Part shown: piece by piece, positions 8,916 to 17,000 of the stretch | How the letters are laid out: the number at the start of each line of letters is the position of its first letter | How positions within the stretch are numbered: position 1 is the first letter of the stretch | Assembly (NCBI GenBank): GCA_905213895.1 | Contig: CAJMKE010000003.1 | Location: 92,237-156,236, forward strand | Reading direction: 5' to 3' | DNA: 64,000 bases | Origin: an uncultured Alistipes sp. | GTDB lineage: Bacteria; Bacteroidota; Bacteroidia; Bacteroidales; Rikenellaceae | The notes under the pieces: generated by a model | Databases searched by the model: none | Told to the model about the DNA's origin: nothing | The model's input: only the letters and a program-made list of their open reading frames with translations | Position numbers and translations under genes: made by a program

Positions 8916-10115
8916 TCACTGCAATCTTCTCCAAGCCGACGGGTTGCACTGCCGCTTCACCTTGTCGGCTATATCGGGGTCGAGCATGTTGAAGAACTCG
9001 AAACCGGTCTTTTCTTCGATTTCGCGAACGGGAACGAATGCATCTGCCGGCATTTCCACATCATATCCCGTATTCTTGTGTTGCAGCCAAACTCCTATCG
9101 CCTGCAAATCAGACGCATTGTCGAACGAATCGACCGAACGACCCGTATCGCCCTTTACCGTCCGCAGCAGCACCTTGAAATAGTGCGACGGAATCGGCAT
9201 CCTCTGTCCGCTCGCATCCGTCGTGTATTGCGCTATCGACGAGTCGTAAGGACCCTTGAAATATGCGCCGGTAACGACATACAGCGTATCCGGACAAATC
9301 TGGTCGCGCACCTTTCCCTCCAAAGAACCCCACAGATTCTGATTGAACCGGTTGAATTGCGGAGTCATGTTGGTCGAATAGAAAGTCTGGTTCATCATCG
9401 CCTGCGTACACTTTCGGTCGGCGGCAGGAATCTGGTGTCCCCGGTCATAAGGACCGCTGTAAGAACGGCTCAGATTAGCCTGATACATGGCTGCGACATC
9501 GGGGTCGAAACCGAAATTGCTGTTATTGCGGTTCGCATCCCCCGTCGTATAGCAAGTGTGCAGCGGATAGGCGACCCACAGCGACGCGTGTTCGGTCTTG
9601 TCGAAGCAGAAAGTATAGTTGCGCTTCACCTCGTTTTGCAGAACCGACGTATGGGTACGATATATATAGTTGTCGTTCGGAACATATTTCGGCAACTCGT
9701 TCCACGGTTTGTCATACTCCGCCGGAGCGTCGAACACGGTCTGACGCAGCGGCAGTTCGAAGGTATAGCCGTTGTCGAACACGACCGTAATCGTCGCATA
9801 TCGAATCTCCTCCATATTCTGCGAGAATCTCACCCACTGCATAGCCTCCGTCGCACGCATCGTTTCGGTAACCTCCGTAACCCGGTCGTTCGTCAGCAGA
9901 CACCAGTCGCCTTCGGAAACCACGCTCACGGTGTATGTCGTGCCAATCGGCGCATGCAATATCAGTCCGCAACTGGTATCGTAGCCTTTCGCCACGGAGT
10001 TGCAGTTCAGATAGGCATTGGTAACCACAACACGTTCGCCGCCGTCGTCCTTTCCGCAACCGACGGACAGCAACGCGACAACCATCACCCACAATACCCT
10101 ATTCAATGCCTTCAT
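8916..10115 (-). CDS. DNA/RNA non-specific endonuclease (NUC1 family), lipoprotein
   Basis: A 399-residue predicted lipoprotein (lipobox LSVGC near residue 20). Residues about 25-140 form a BACON-like beta region (YTVSVVSEGDWCLLTNDR). The C-terminal nuclease domain holds the His-Me finger motif DRGHQIPAADR followed by the metal-binding segment MTPQFNRFNQNLWGSLE and the TGAYF core. These are the hallmarks of Serratia-nuclease-like beta-beta-alpha-metal enzymes that cut single- and double-stranded DNA and RNA. Being lipid-anchored, it probably acts at the outer surface. It is the second gene of the operon, separated from the first by 79 bases containing a strong hairpin. Confidence 0.88.
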   Translation of the reverse strand: MKALNRVLWVMVVALLSVGCGKDDGGERVVVTNAYLNCNSVAKGYDTSCGLILHAPIGTTYTVSVVSEGDWCLLTNDRVTEVTETMRATEAMQWVRFSQNMEEIRYATITVVFDNGYTFELPLRQTVFDAPAEYDKPWNELPKYVPNDNYIYRTHTSVLQNEVKRNYTFCFDKTEHASLWVAYPLHTCYTTGDANRNNSNFGFDPDVAAMYQANLSRSYSGPYDRGHQIPAADRKCTQAMMNQTFYSTNMTPQFNRFNQNLWGSLEGKVRDQICPDTLYVVTGAYFKGPYDSSIAQYTTDASGQRMPIPSHYFKVLLRTVKGDTGRSVDSFDNASDLQAIGVWLQHKNTGYDVEMPADAFVPVREIEEKTGFEFFNMLDPDIADKVKRQCNPSAWRRLQ

Positions 10116-10151
10116 AAAATCGATTTCAGTTCGTTTTTCAATCCATTCGCA

Positions 10152-10179
10152 ACCGAAGGGTCGGTCAAAACCCTTCGGT
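10152..10179 (-). promoter_or_regulatory. Intergenic hairpin within the nuclease operon
   Basis: Perfect 10-bp inverted repeat ACCGAAGGGT (10152-10161) and ACCCTTCGGT (10170-10179) in the short gap between the first DUF5689 lipoprotein gene and the nuclease gene. There is no T-tract on the downstream (left) side, so it is more likely a partial attenuator or an mRNA end-protecting structure than a full terminator. Confidence 0.6.
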
Positions 10180-10194
10180 CAATATTACTTACCG

Positions 10195-13005
10195 TTATTT
10201 TTTGTAAACAACAGTGATAGACTCGGCATAGAATGCCGCGCGAGTCTTGTTTACCAGTTTGAAATAAGGATACTTGTTGCCGGCGAACTCGTAAGATACG
10301 GTATGTACATACTGTCCGGAAGCATCGTCTTTAACGCTGGTGTTAGAAGTCGGCGTAACCTCCGTACCTTCGTAATCGGCTGCATCGGCAGGCTTGTCGC
10401 CCATGAATATGCTTACGTTCAATGCCGTTGCTGAATTTGCACGCAGAACCACGATAATCTGCTGAATATCCGTAAGCGATTCGGTATTGGTAATAAATCC
10501 TTGTCTTGCAGCATCGGTCGCATTACCCTGCATCTGAATGGTTCCCTGATAAGCGCTGCTTGCAGAAGGACGCTGGATGCGGACTCCCGCGAATCCGATA
10601 CCGTCGGTAGTCCAGTGCAACCACGTAGACGGGTCGGCAACGGTACCTATATACGATTTCGCAATCTCACCGCCGACCGAAGCCTCGATAGATGCGAGCG
10701 AGAATGTTACACGCTCGGCATCGGCGGAAACGGAAGCGTTCTGCTTCAAGGCAACAGTCTGTTTGAGTTCGCCCTCCGGATATTTCACAGTTACAGTCAG
10801 CACGGCATCGATAGCGGTATCGGTTTCGTTAGGACGTGCGATTACCGAAACGGTATTCTTGTCGGCGGATACCACGGTTTCGAACTGGTCGTTATTCGAT
10901 GTCGTCGCAACAACTTCGTAAGACGGAACGTTCTTAACCGTCAGAACTACCTGCTTGGTCTCGCCGCCGGCAACGAACGTAAGGTTGTCGGTATCGAGTT
11001 TGAGCAGCGGGTCGGTCGGCTCTGCGAATGCCGCAACGTCGGCTTTCGACATAGGGAACATCTGATACGACGAACTGTAAATCTCCATCACGCCGTAGAT
11101 ATTGCCGCGCTCTACGATATATTTCTCGGCAGCGAACTCGGCGTTCTTGTTCACACGAATTGTAACCGAAGCACCGCTCGTATTCGTGAGTGTGGTATTC
11201 GCATAATTTTCGGACGTGGTGTTCCAGTAACCCTCTGCGGCAGGAGCGACGTCCTTGACGCAGATATACTGACCTACGTAGTTCATCGAACATGCCTCGC
11301 CGACAGTCAGTTCCGGAACGTTCATTTCAACCTTGCTGCCGGTTGCGGTAATCTTAGCACCCGAAACCTCAGGCAGACCGTTGTACGGAACGTAGGTAGC
11401 CTCGCTCAAATCGATTTCGACCTCCGCACCGACAGGAAGTTCGGCATCGGTATAGTTTACACCGTAGAACAACATTCCCGAATTAGGTTTGCCGGTATTG
11501 TCCACGACTGCCAAGGTGTTGTAGAAGTTGCCGCCGGTATTGTTCGCCGCCACGTATGCCTTGATAGGACCGTAGCCTTTGAGCGAACCGCCGTTATTGA
11601 CCGGATTGGTAACGATATAGTCATTCAGTCCCTGAATCGACACTCCGCCGCCAATACCCTTCTGACGGACGGTAACGGTCTGCGTTTCGCCGCCGCCCGT
11701 TACAGTAATGGTGCCGAGAGTCTGCGACAAATCCTGAGTGGCATCGGCGGTAGCCTTGACAGTAACCACATTCTTGTTGCCGTCGCCCGACTGCGGGTCG
11801 ACGGTGAATCCTGTTCCATCCGTTTTCAAAGTCCACTCGCCCATAGACTGAATGGTAATCGTAGCCTCCGAGCCTGCGGTCGCCTCCAAAATCACATCGG
11901 TAGACGAAAGAAGCAGTGCTACGTTAGAAAGTTCGAGTACGTCCGAAACGTATACCGGCATAATCTGAACTGCCGAACGGAAATATCCGGACAGAGCCTT
12001 GATGGTTCCGGTCTTGTCGCTGTTGATGGTATAATTCGCGAACAACGGAGCATACTGCGACTTACCCATGCTTACGGAGAGCGTAGTGCCTTCGGCATTT
12101 TCCAATACAACGGTCTGACGGTCGGCGGCAACCCACGGTTTGCCGTTCCAGTCCGCTGCGGCATGGACATCCTTGACAGCGACATATTGTCCCTGATATT
12201 CGTTGGTCAAAAGTTCTGCGACGGTAAGTTCCGGAACGACGAGTTCGCGGACATCGCCGGTGCGTGTAACCGTAACGCTCTGCAACTGGCGCAATCCGTA
12301 ACGGAAGTTGTAGGATGCGTTCTTCAAACCGGCAACCTTAACGACAGAACCGACAGGATAGTTGGAAATCGAGGACGAATTGAATCCGTAGAGCAGAATA
12401 GCCGAGTTCGGATAGCCGGTATTGTCGCCGACAGCGAGCAACTGGTCGATATTGCCGTCTCCATAGTTGGCGAGAACGACAGCCTCGACGGAATCTTCGG
12501 TATATCCGAGCGTAGCCGACTCGTTGGCAGTCGCGGAGAGTCCTCCGTGGTTGTTGCGGATAAACTCGATAAGTTTCTCGACCTCGCCCTGAACGTAAGG
12601 GGCATCGGAAGAAGACTGCGTAACGGCGAGTTCCGCCTTGTCCCACTTCCAGCCGGTCGATTTCTGATAAACGGTGAACGTAACGATCGCACGGCGCATG
12701 GCGTTGGTCTCGTTCTCCGCAATCGCGATTTTAACCGATGCGTTGCCTGTTCCCGAAGAAGGGAGGGCGACTACCCAACTCTGGTCGCTTTCCACCGTCC
12801 AATACGAATCGGCAGTAACGGCTACATCCATATCCTTACCAAACTTGGCGATGGAAACGGAAGGCGTATCGATGCTTATCGACGGACGCTGACCGGTGAG
12901 ATCCGACGACTCGTAAATGTACACGTCGCCGTTATCGCATCCCGTCATGGCACTCATCGAAAACAGTGCAATCGAACACGCAAAAACTTTGAAAAGGTTT
13001 TTCAT
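10195..13005 (-). CDS. Large DUF5689/BACON-domain lipoprotein
   Basis: A 936-residue protein from ATG at 13005; the frame opens 27 bases earlier at 13032, but the signal peptide begins at MKNLFKVFACSIALFSM with lipobox MTGC. Modules seen: a BACON-like strand region (about residues 40-120), a first DUF5689-like OB module (about 150-320, with AILLYGFN and LKNASYNFRYGLRQL), another BACON-like segment (about 370-450, GEWTLKTDGTGFTVDPQSG), a second DUF5689-like module (about 460-650, SGMLFYGVNYTD), another BACON-like segment (about 670-770) and a C-terminal jelly-roll-like region. It is the promoter-proximal gene of the operon. BACON and OB-like folds are typical of surface glycan or polymer binders, so a role in binding polymer at the surface is likely but inferred. 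Confidence 0.8.
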   Translation of the reverse strand: MKNLFKVFACSIALFSMSAMTGCDNGDVYIYESSDLTGQRPSISIDTPSVSIAKFGKDMDVAVTADSYWTVESDQSWVVALPSSGTGNASVKIAIAENETNAMRRAIVTFTVYQKSTGWKWDKAELAVTQSSSDAPYVQGEVEKLIEFIRNNHGGLSATANESATLGYTEDSVEAVVLANYGDGNIDQLLAVGDNTGYPNSAILLYGFNSSSISNYPVGSVVKVAGLKNASYNFRYGLRQLQSVTVTRTGDVRELVVPELTVAELLTNEYQGQYVAVKDVHAAADWNGKPWVAADRQTVVLENAEGTTLSVSMGKSQYAPLFANYTINSDKTGTIKALSGYFRSAVQIMPVYVSDVLELSNVALLLSSTDVILEATAGSEATITIQSMGEWTLKTDGTGFTVDPQSGDGNKNVVTVKATADATQDLSQTLGTITVTGGGETQTVTVRQKGIGGGVSIQGLNDYIVTNPVNNGGSLKGYGPIKAYVAANNTGGNFYNTLAVVDNTGKPNSGMLFYGVNYTDAELPVGAEVEIDLSEATYVPYNGLPEVSGAKITATGSKVEMNVPELTVGEACSMNYVGQYICVKDVAPAAEGYWNTTSENYANTTLTNTSGASVTIRVNKNAEFAAEKYIVERGNIYGVMEIYSSSYQMFPMSKADVAAFAEPTDPLLKLDTDNLTFVAGGETKQVVLTVKNVPSYEVVATTSNNDQFETVVSADKNTVSVIARPNETDTAIDAVLTVTVKYPEGELKQTVALKQNASVSADAERVTFSLASIEASVGGEIAKSYIGTVADPSTWLHWTTDGIGFAGVRIQRPSASSAYQGTIQMQGNATDAARQGFITNTESLTDIQQIIVVLRANSATALNVSIFMGDKPADAADYEGTEVTPTSNTSVKDDASGQYVHTVSYEFAGNKYPYFKLVNKTRAAFYAESITVVYKK

Positions 13006-13086
13006 GATGTTGATTTTTATTGAATTGTTCATAATAATTTGTTATCTCATTCTCTGTTTCGCTATTAAATCGTCATAAAATAGACA

Positions 13087-13116
13087 CGAATTTAATACAT
13101 TTTTTCTCGTTTCAAA
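13087..13116 (-). promoter_or_regulatory. Candidate promoter of the nuclease/TonB-receptor operon
   Basis: On the minus strand a TAAATTCG box (13087-13094, one mismatch to TAnnTTTG) is preceded by TTTTG (CAAAA at 13113-13116) at 18 bases spacing. The predicted leader is about 75 bases. Imperfect match, so tentative. Confidence 0.35.
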
Positions 13117-13180
13117 AGAAACATATAAAATTTTTGGCGAAGTTGCCGAAGATGACACACATATAGCCCATAAACGCAAT

Positions 13181-13210
13181 ATGGCGGTATCCTGCGAAAG
13201 ATACCGCCAT
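13181..13210 (-). terminator. Hairpin terminator after DUF4293 gene
   Basis: Perfect 11-bp inverted repeat ATGGCGGTATC (13181-13191) and GATACCGCCAT (13200-13210) with an 8-base loop, starting 19 bases after the stop codon. The following U-tract is poor. Confidence 0.6.
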
Positions 13211-13228
13211 ACCGCATGAATCGACGCG

Positions 13229-13693
13229 CTATCTGATTCTGTCGAGCGAACGCACGAGCAGTTCGTCGCGGAATATCGCCCGCATGGCGAGTGCGACGAA
13301 CACTATCGCCACGACAGGCATTATCGCACCGAAGCGAATCGCCGATGCCGGAAATGCAGTCGCCTCCACGACCCGCTCGGCAAGCAGATAGTATATCGTC
13401 ATAAACGCTATGTCGCCTACAAGCAATACAAGTTCCACGCCGCACAGGCGGATTTGCAACTGTCTGTGCTTGTACAAGAATATCGTTGCCAGCGGCAACA
13501 GTGCCGACAGCGAAAGCAGAATGCCCATCCAAAGTGCGGATTCCGCGTATACTCCCCCGCTATCGGAGAGTTCGAATGCCGACAGCGTCAGTTCCGTACC
13601 TCCGCCGGTAAAAGAGGCTATCGGTGTAAAAATCGCAACAGCAAGCAACGCCGCAGCGACAAGCAGGTATAAGGATTGTATTCTCTGTATCAT
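13229..13693 (-). CDS. DUF4293 family integral membrane protein
   Basis: A 154-residue protein with four hydrophobic segments. The N-terminus MIQRIQSLYLLVAAALLAVA and the long extracytoplasmic loop after the first helix are characteristic of DUF4293, a Bacteroidota-restricted family of unknown function. The start codon overlaps the stop of the GT2 gene by 4 bases (ATGA), so translation is coupled. Last gene of a three-gene minus-strand operon DUF4199-GT2-DUF4293. Confidence 0.85.
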   Translation of the reverse strand: MIQRIQSLYLLVAAALLAVAIFTPIASFTGGGTELTLSAFELSDSGGVYAESALWMGILLSLSALLPLATIFLYKHRQLQIRLCGVELVLLVGDIAFMTIYYLLAERVVEATAFPASAIRFGAIMPVVAIVFVALAMRAIFRDELLVRSLDRIR

Positions 13694-14652
13694 ATCTTCT
13701 TATCTATCAAATATTTGTTTCTGTCGCTCGAATTGCGGTTGGTCAGTTCGCCGATGAATCCGGCAAGGAACAACTGAACTCCGAGAATTATCGCCAGTAT
13801 CGCCAGATAAAACAGCGGCTGGTCGGTTACCGCACGCAGCGGCATGTCGTTCAACTGCTTGTACAACTTGTCGGCGATTATCCACACGGTCGTGAACCCT
13901 CCGATAAGGAACATCAGCGTGCCGAGCCCGCCGAAGAAATACATGGGCGAACGCCCGAAATGCGACATGAAGGTAACGGTAATCAAATCGAGATACCCTT
14001 TGAGCATCCGCTCCATGCCGAATTTCGACACGCCGTACTTTCGCGCCTGATGATGCACCACCTTTTCGCCGATACGACCGAATCCGGCATATTTGGCGAG
14101 AATCGGGATATACCGGTGCATTTCGCCGTAAACCTCAATCGACTTGACGACATTGCGGCGATAACATTTCAGACCGCAATTGAAATCGTGCAGACGGATT
14201 CCCGACACGCATCGCGCCGTCCAGTTGAAGAATTTGCTCGGCAGGCGTTTCGACAGAGGGTCGAAACGGTGCTTTTTCCATCCCGACACGAGGTCGTAAC
14301 CGTCGTCCGCAATCATTCGACGCATTGCGGGAATCTCGTCGGGCGAGTCCTGCAAATCGGCATCCATGGTAAATACGACTTCGCCTTCGGCAGCCTCGAA
14401 TCCGCAATAAAGAGCGGCAGACTTGCCGTAATTGCGCATGAACCGTATCGCCCGCAGGTTTTCGGGAAACTCCTCCTTCAACCGGCAGACGACGCTCCAC
14501 GAATCGTCGGACGAGCCGTCATCCACCATGATGACCTCGTATGACAAAGAGTTTTCGCGACACACGCGGTCAATCCATGCCATAAGTTCGGGCAGCGACT
14601 CCCGCTCGTTGTAGAGCGGTACGACGACCGATATGTCGAGACTATTCCGCAT
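13690..14652 (-). CDS. GT2 family glycosyltransferase (DPM1/ArnC-like), membrane anchored
   Basis: A 320-residue protein from ATG at 14652 (an upstream in-frame ATG at 14670 gives six more residues). The N-terminal GT-A domain begins SLDISVVVPLYNERESLPEL, with EVIMVDDGSSDDS and the DxD-bearing FTMDADLQDSPDEI. Two C-terminal membrane helices follow (about residues 220-300). This is the layout of enzymes that move a sugar from a nucleotide donor to a polyprenyl phosphate on the inner face of the inner membrane. It overlaps the DUF4199 gene by 11 bases, a pairing commonly seen in Bacteroidota. The sugar cannot be read from the sequence. Confidence 0.9.
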   Translation of the reverse strand: MRNSLDISVVVPLYNERESLPELMAWIDRVCRENSLSYEVIMVDDGSSDDSWSVVCRLKEEFPENLRAIRFMRNYGKSAALYCGFEAAEGEVVFTMDADLQDSPDEIPAMRRMIADDGYDLVSGWKKHRFDPLSKRLPSKFFNWTARCVSGIRLHDFNCGLKCYRRNVVKSIEVYGEMHRYIPILAKYAGFGRIGEKVVHHQARKYGVSKFGMERMLKGYLDLITVTFMSHFGRSPMYFFGGLGTLMFLIGGFTTVWIIADKLYKQLNDMPLRAVTDQPLFYLAILAIILGVQLFLAGFIGELTNRNSSDRNKYLIDKKI

Positions 14653-15238
14653 CGTCCAATTCGTCGCCAAACAGTTTCGGTGCGCGCTTTATCACGGCGG
14701 CGATAATCAGTCCGAGTAAAAGTCCGGAGAACAGATACGACCATGCACCCGAAAAGACGGTTTTTATGAGCGACGGTTCGGACTGCGACTCCAACTGCGA
14801 GAACAACTGTTCGTACACGCCCTCCATCGAAGCCGGAATCTGGCTCGATGCGAGGACGTTCTGCATCATCTGCATGTAACCGGCGATATAGTTGTCATAG
14901 CCTATCGCGAAATGACGGAACAAATATCCGCCCAATGCGACGATGACGCCCGCCAACACGGCAACCGAAACGACGTAGCCCAAACCTTCGCCATAGGAGA
15001 AATATTTGGGGTCGCGGCGGCTCTCGTATACGGCGAGCGAATAGTTTTTGGCGAACCGGTACAGCAACCAGATATATACGACCGTTACAGCGATTGACTC
15101 AACCCCGACGAACGACATCCAGCCGATAGTTCCGCCATAAATCATCGCGGACTGTTCCACAAGATTCGATGCCAGCATCAGTACACCCAAAATCGCACCT
15201 TTGGAGAGTACCTCGTTTCCGAAATTTACATTTTCCAT
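14642..15238 (-). CDS. DUF4199 family membrane protein
   Basis: A 198-residue protein from ATG at 15238 (MENVNFGNEVLSKGAILGVL); two residues more if the ATG at 15244 is used. It has four hydrophobic segments with a long loop between the third and fourth, as in DUF4199. First gene of the operon with the GT2 and DUF4293 genes. Members are regularly found next to dolichol-phosphate-mannose-synthase-like GT2 genes, suggesting a shared membrane process; the function is unknown. Confidence 0.85.
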   Translation of the reverse strand: MENVNFGNEVLSKGAILGVLMLASNLVEQSAMIYGGTIGWMSFVGVESIAVTVVYIWLLYRFAKNYSLAVYESRRDPKYFSYGEGLGYVVSVAVLAGVIVALGGYLFRHFAIGYDNYIAGYMQMMQNVLASSQIPASMEGVYEQLFSQLESQSEPSLIKTVFSGAWSYLFSGLLLGLIIAAVIKRAPKLFGDELDDAE

Positions 15239-15270
15239 AATCATTATGATTTGTTAAAATCAAGTCTTTA

Positions 15271-15278
15271 CAAAGATA
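15271..15278 (-). promoter_or_regulatory. -7 promoter element of the DUF4199-GT2-DUF4293 operon
   Basis: On the minus strand these bases read TATCTTTG, a perfect match to the Bacteroidota -7 consensus TAnnTTTG, 33 bases upstream of the chosen start. No convincing -33 TTTG was found at 19-20 bases spacing. Confidence 0.55.
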
Positions 15279-15344
15279 GTGCAACGTATTGCATCCGACA
15301 GACCCCGCAACGCCGACACCTATCTTTCGTCATGTTTTGCGGCA

Positions 15345-15440
15345 ACAAATATACGAATAAGCGAGCGCAATGCCAAATTTATTTGAGCATTGCCGAGCGG
15401 GAGTATATTGGGCACAGCCAAATTGCGAATAAGCGAGTGG
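15345..15440. repeat. Structured intergenic element with flanking direct repeats
   Basis: The 12-mer CGAATAAGCGAG occurs at 15354-15365 and again at 15426-15437. Between them lies a hairpin GCAATGC (15367-15373) / GCATTGC (15387-15393). The word order (AATAAGCGAG, GCAATGCC, TTGAGCATTGCCGAGCG, GTATATTGGGC) resembles a non-coding element I recall from many Bacteroidales intergenic regions. Recollection, not a search result. Confidence 0.6.
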
Positions 15441-15479
15441 AAAAGCAAAAGTTATTTTGATTTTCCTGATTTCCTCAGA

Positions 15480-15524
15480 GACCTTAAAGTCTTTAAGGTC
15501 GTTAAGGACTTTAAAGACCTTATC
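15480..15524. repeat. TTAAGG-family array 2
   Basis: A near-perfect palindrome GACCTTAAAG-T-CTTTAAGGTC (15480-15500) is followed by GTTAAGGACTTTAAAGACCT. It lies 6 bases beyond the stop of mltG and probably serves as its terminator or as an intergenic repeat. Confidence 0.9.
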
Positions 15525-15529
15525 CCCTA

Positions 15530-16546
15530 CTACCGGATATTCCGTCGCGCAAGTTCAGCCGAATATCTGCGCGAATTTTCGTTGTGTTCCCTCAATGTCC
15601 GCGCAAAATTGTGTCTGCCGTCGAACTCGGGACGCGCACAGAAATAGAGATAGTCGCTCTTTTCATAATCGAGAACCGCATCTATCGCCGCAATACTCGG
15701 AATGCAGATAGGTCCAGGCGGCAATCCGCGATGACGGTAGGTATTGTACGGCGAATCATAGCGCAGATGCTCGTTCAACACGCGCCGCAGGTCGAACCGC
15801 CCCATGGCGAATTTCACCGTAGGACATGCCTGCAACGGAATTCCGCGGCGCAGCCGGTTCATGTAAACGCCGGCTATTTTCGGCATTTCGTCACGCATCT
15901 TTGTCTCTTCGTAGACTATCGAGGCGAGCGTCATCGCTTCGTAGCGCGACAGTCCGGTACGCGCGAGTTTCGCATCGCGTCCGGCTGCCCAGAACCGGTC
16001 GTATTCGTTTTTCATCCGTCGTAACAGCCGCTCCGGTGCAACCGTCCAATATACTTCATACGTATTAGGAACGAACATCGCCATCAGACTGTCTTCGGCG
16101 AAGCCCAACTCCCCGCGCAACGTCTTGTCGTTCATCGCCGCAAGCACAGATGCCGAATCCGCTTCGATTTGCGACGCGATTTTTCCGGCGAGTTGCTCGG
16201 GCGTCCGCGCATTTCCTATGACTATCCGCACGGGCGTCTGCTCGCCGAGTTTAATCATTCGCGCGACATCAATCACGCTCATGCCGTCTTTCAGCACATA
16301 ACGACCGTGCCGAAACCGGTTTTCGAGATTGATGCGCCGTGCGTAAACATCGAAAGCCCGACGATGCGAGATATGCTCCGCGATTTCTGTCCGCAAATTC
16401 GCATATGATACGGTATCATATATATATAATGTATACTCCTCTTTTACGCAATTCCCGTAAAACGCATTGCGCGCAAACAACAGTCCTGCAAAAGCGATTA
16501 TAACGGCAGCAAACGCCACCGACAAAACGGTTTTATGTTTTTTCAT
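15530..16546 (-). CDS. mltG: Endolytic murein transglycosylase MltG
   Basis: A 338-residue YceG-family protein with a single N-terminal membrane helix (about residues 8-27) and a periplasmic domain. Residues about 205-240 hold the catalytic region ASIVYEETKMRDEMPKIAGV with the family glutamate and the following YMNRLRRGIPLQACPTVKFA; the SPYNTYRHRGLPPGPICIPS motif near the C-terminus is diagnostic. The enzyme cuts nascent peptidoglycan strands near the membrane and sets glycan chain ends. Length matches the family. It is monocistronic, with a TTAAGG array immediately downstream. Confidence 0.93.
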   Translation of the reverse strand: MKKHKTVLSVAFAAVIIAFAGLLFARNAFYGNCVKEEYTLYIYDTVSYANLRTEIAEHISHRRAFDVYARRINLENRFRHGRYVLKDGMSVIDVARMIKLGEQTPVRIVIGNARTPEQLAGKIASQIEADSASVLAAMNDKTLRGELGFAEDSLMAMFVPNTYEVYWTVAPERLLRRMKNEYDRFWAAGRDAKLARTGLSRYEAMTLASIVYEETKMRDEMPKIAGVYMNRLRRGIPLQACPTVKFAMGRFDLRRVLNEHLRYDSPYNTYRHRGLPPGPICIPSIAAIDAVLDYEKSDYLYFCARPEFDGRHNFARTLREHNENSRRYSAELARRNIR

Positions 16547-16606
16547 TCCTCAATTAAAATATAAACATGTATGCAAATACGCATCTGCCTATCTACACTG
16601 ACGTTA

Positions 16607-16614
16607 CAAATATA
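16607..16614 (-). promoter_or_regulatory. -7 promoter element of mltG
   Basis: CAAATATA on the plus strand is TATATTTG on the minus strand, a perfect TAnnTTTG box 61 bases upstream of the mltG start. No clear -33 element. Confidence 0.45.
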
Positions 16615-16731
16615 CAAAAAATTCACGTATGACTAATTTCCGACAACTCAACTTCAAATCTCGTTCAACCAAAAAATATCGTAAAAAAAGAAAATTTTTT
16701 CGCGATTCTATATTTTTTAAAAAATATGATT

Positions 16732-16739
16732 TATATTTG
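16732..16739 (+). promoter_or_regulatory. -7 promoter element for the 49-residue ORF and fimbrillin-like gene
   Basis: TATATTTG matches TAnnTTTG. It lies in an A/T-rich tract and implies a 5' leader of about 255 bases before the ATG at 17001. A TTTG at -33 is not seen. Confidence 0.45.
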
Positions 16740-17000
16740 CATCCGTAACAGGTGAAACAGAAGCGATGAAGTACCTCTATCAGTACATATCACTTTCATC
16801 CATATCCTCTCTCCGAAATTTCGGGGGGGGTATTTTTCCGTATTAGTACCTAATAATCAAGCATTTACCATTCGATTCAATCCCTATTCCGCAATTTATT
16901 ACATTACGGAATGGAAATTGCGCCTGATGTTCAATAAAACTCATGTAATCGAATAACAATAAACTCACAAAATATTATTAACTAATAATTTTAAGTATTT

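Larger units (their letters stand above)
16547..17000. other. Divergent intergenic region with two promoters and a long leader
   Basis: This 454-base A/T-rich gap separates mltG (minus) from the small ORF at 17001 (plus). It holds a minus-strand TATATTTG box (16607-16614) for mltG and a plus-strand TATATTTG box (16732-16739). Between the latter and the ATG is a roughly 250-base leader with a self-complementary CCGAAATTTCGG followed directly by G8 (16823-16830). No open frame is supported in it. Confidence 0.6.

Noticed and set aside
10501..13023. 840-codon plus-strand frame opposite the large DUF5689 lipoprotein gene
   Set aside because: Shadow of codon bias; the minus strand carries a signal peptide and recognisable modules.
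15251..15711. Plus-strand frames of 60-85 codons between DUF4199 and mltG
   Set aside because: They read through an intergenic element, a TTAAGG array and the mltG 3' end.
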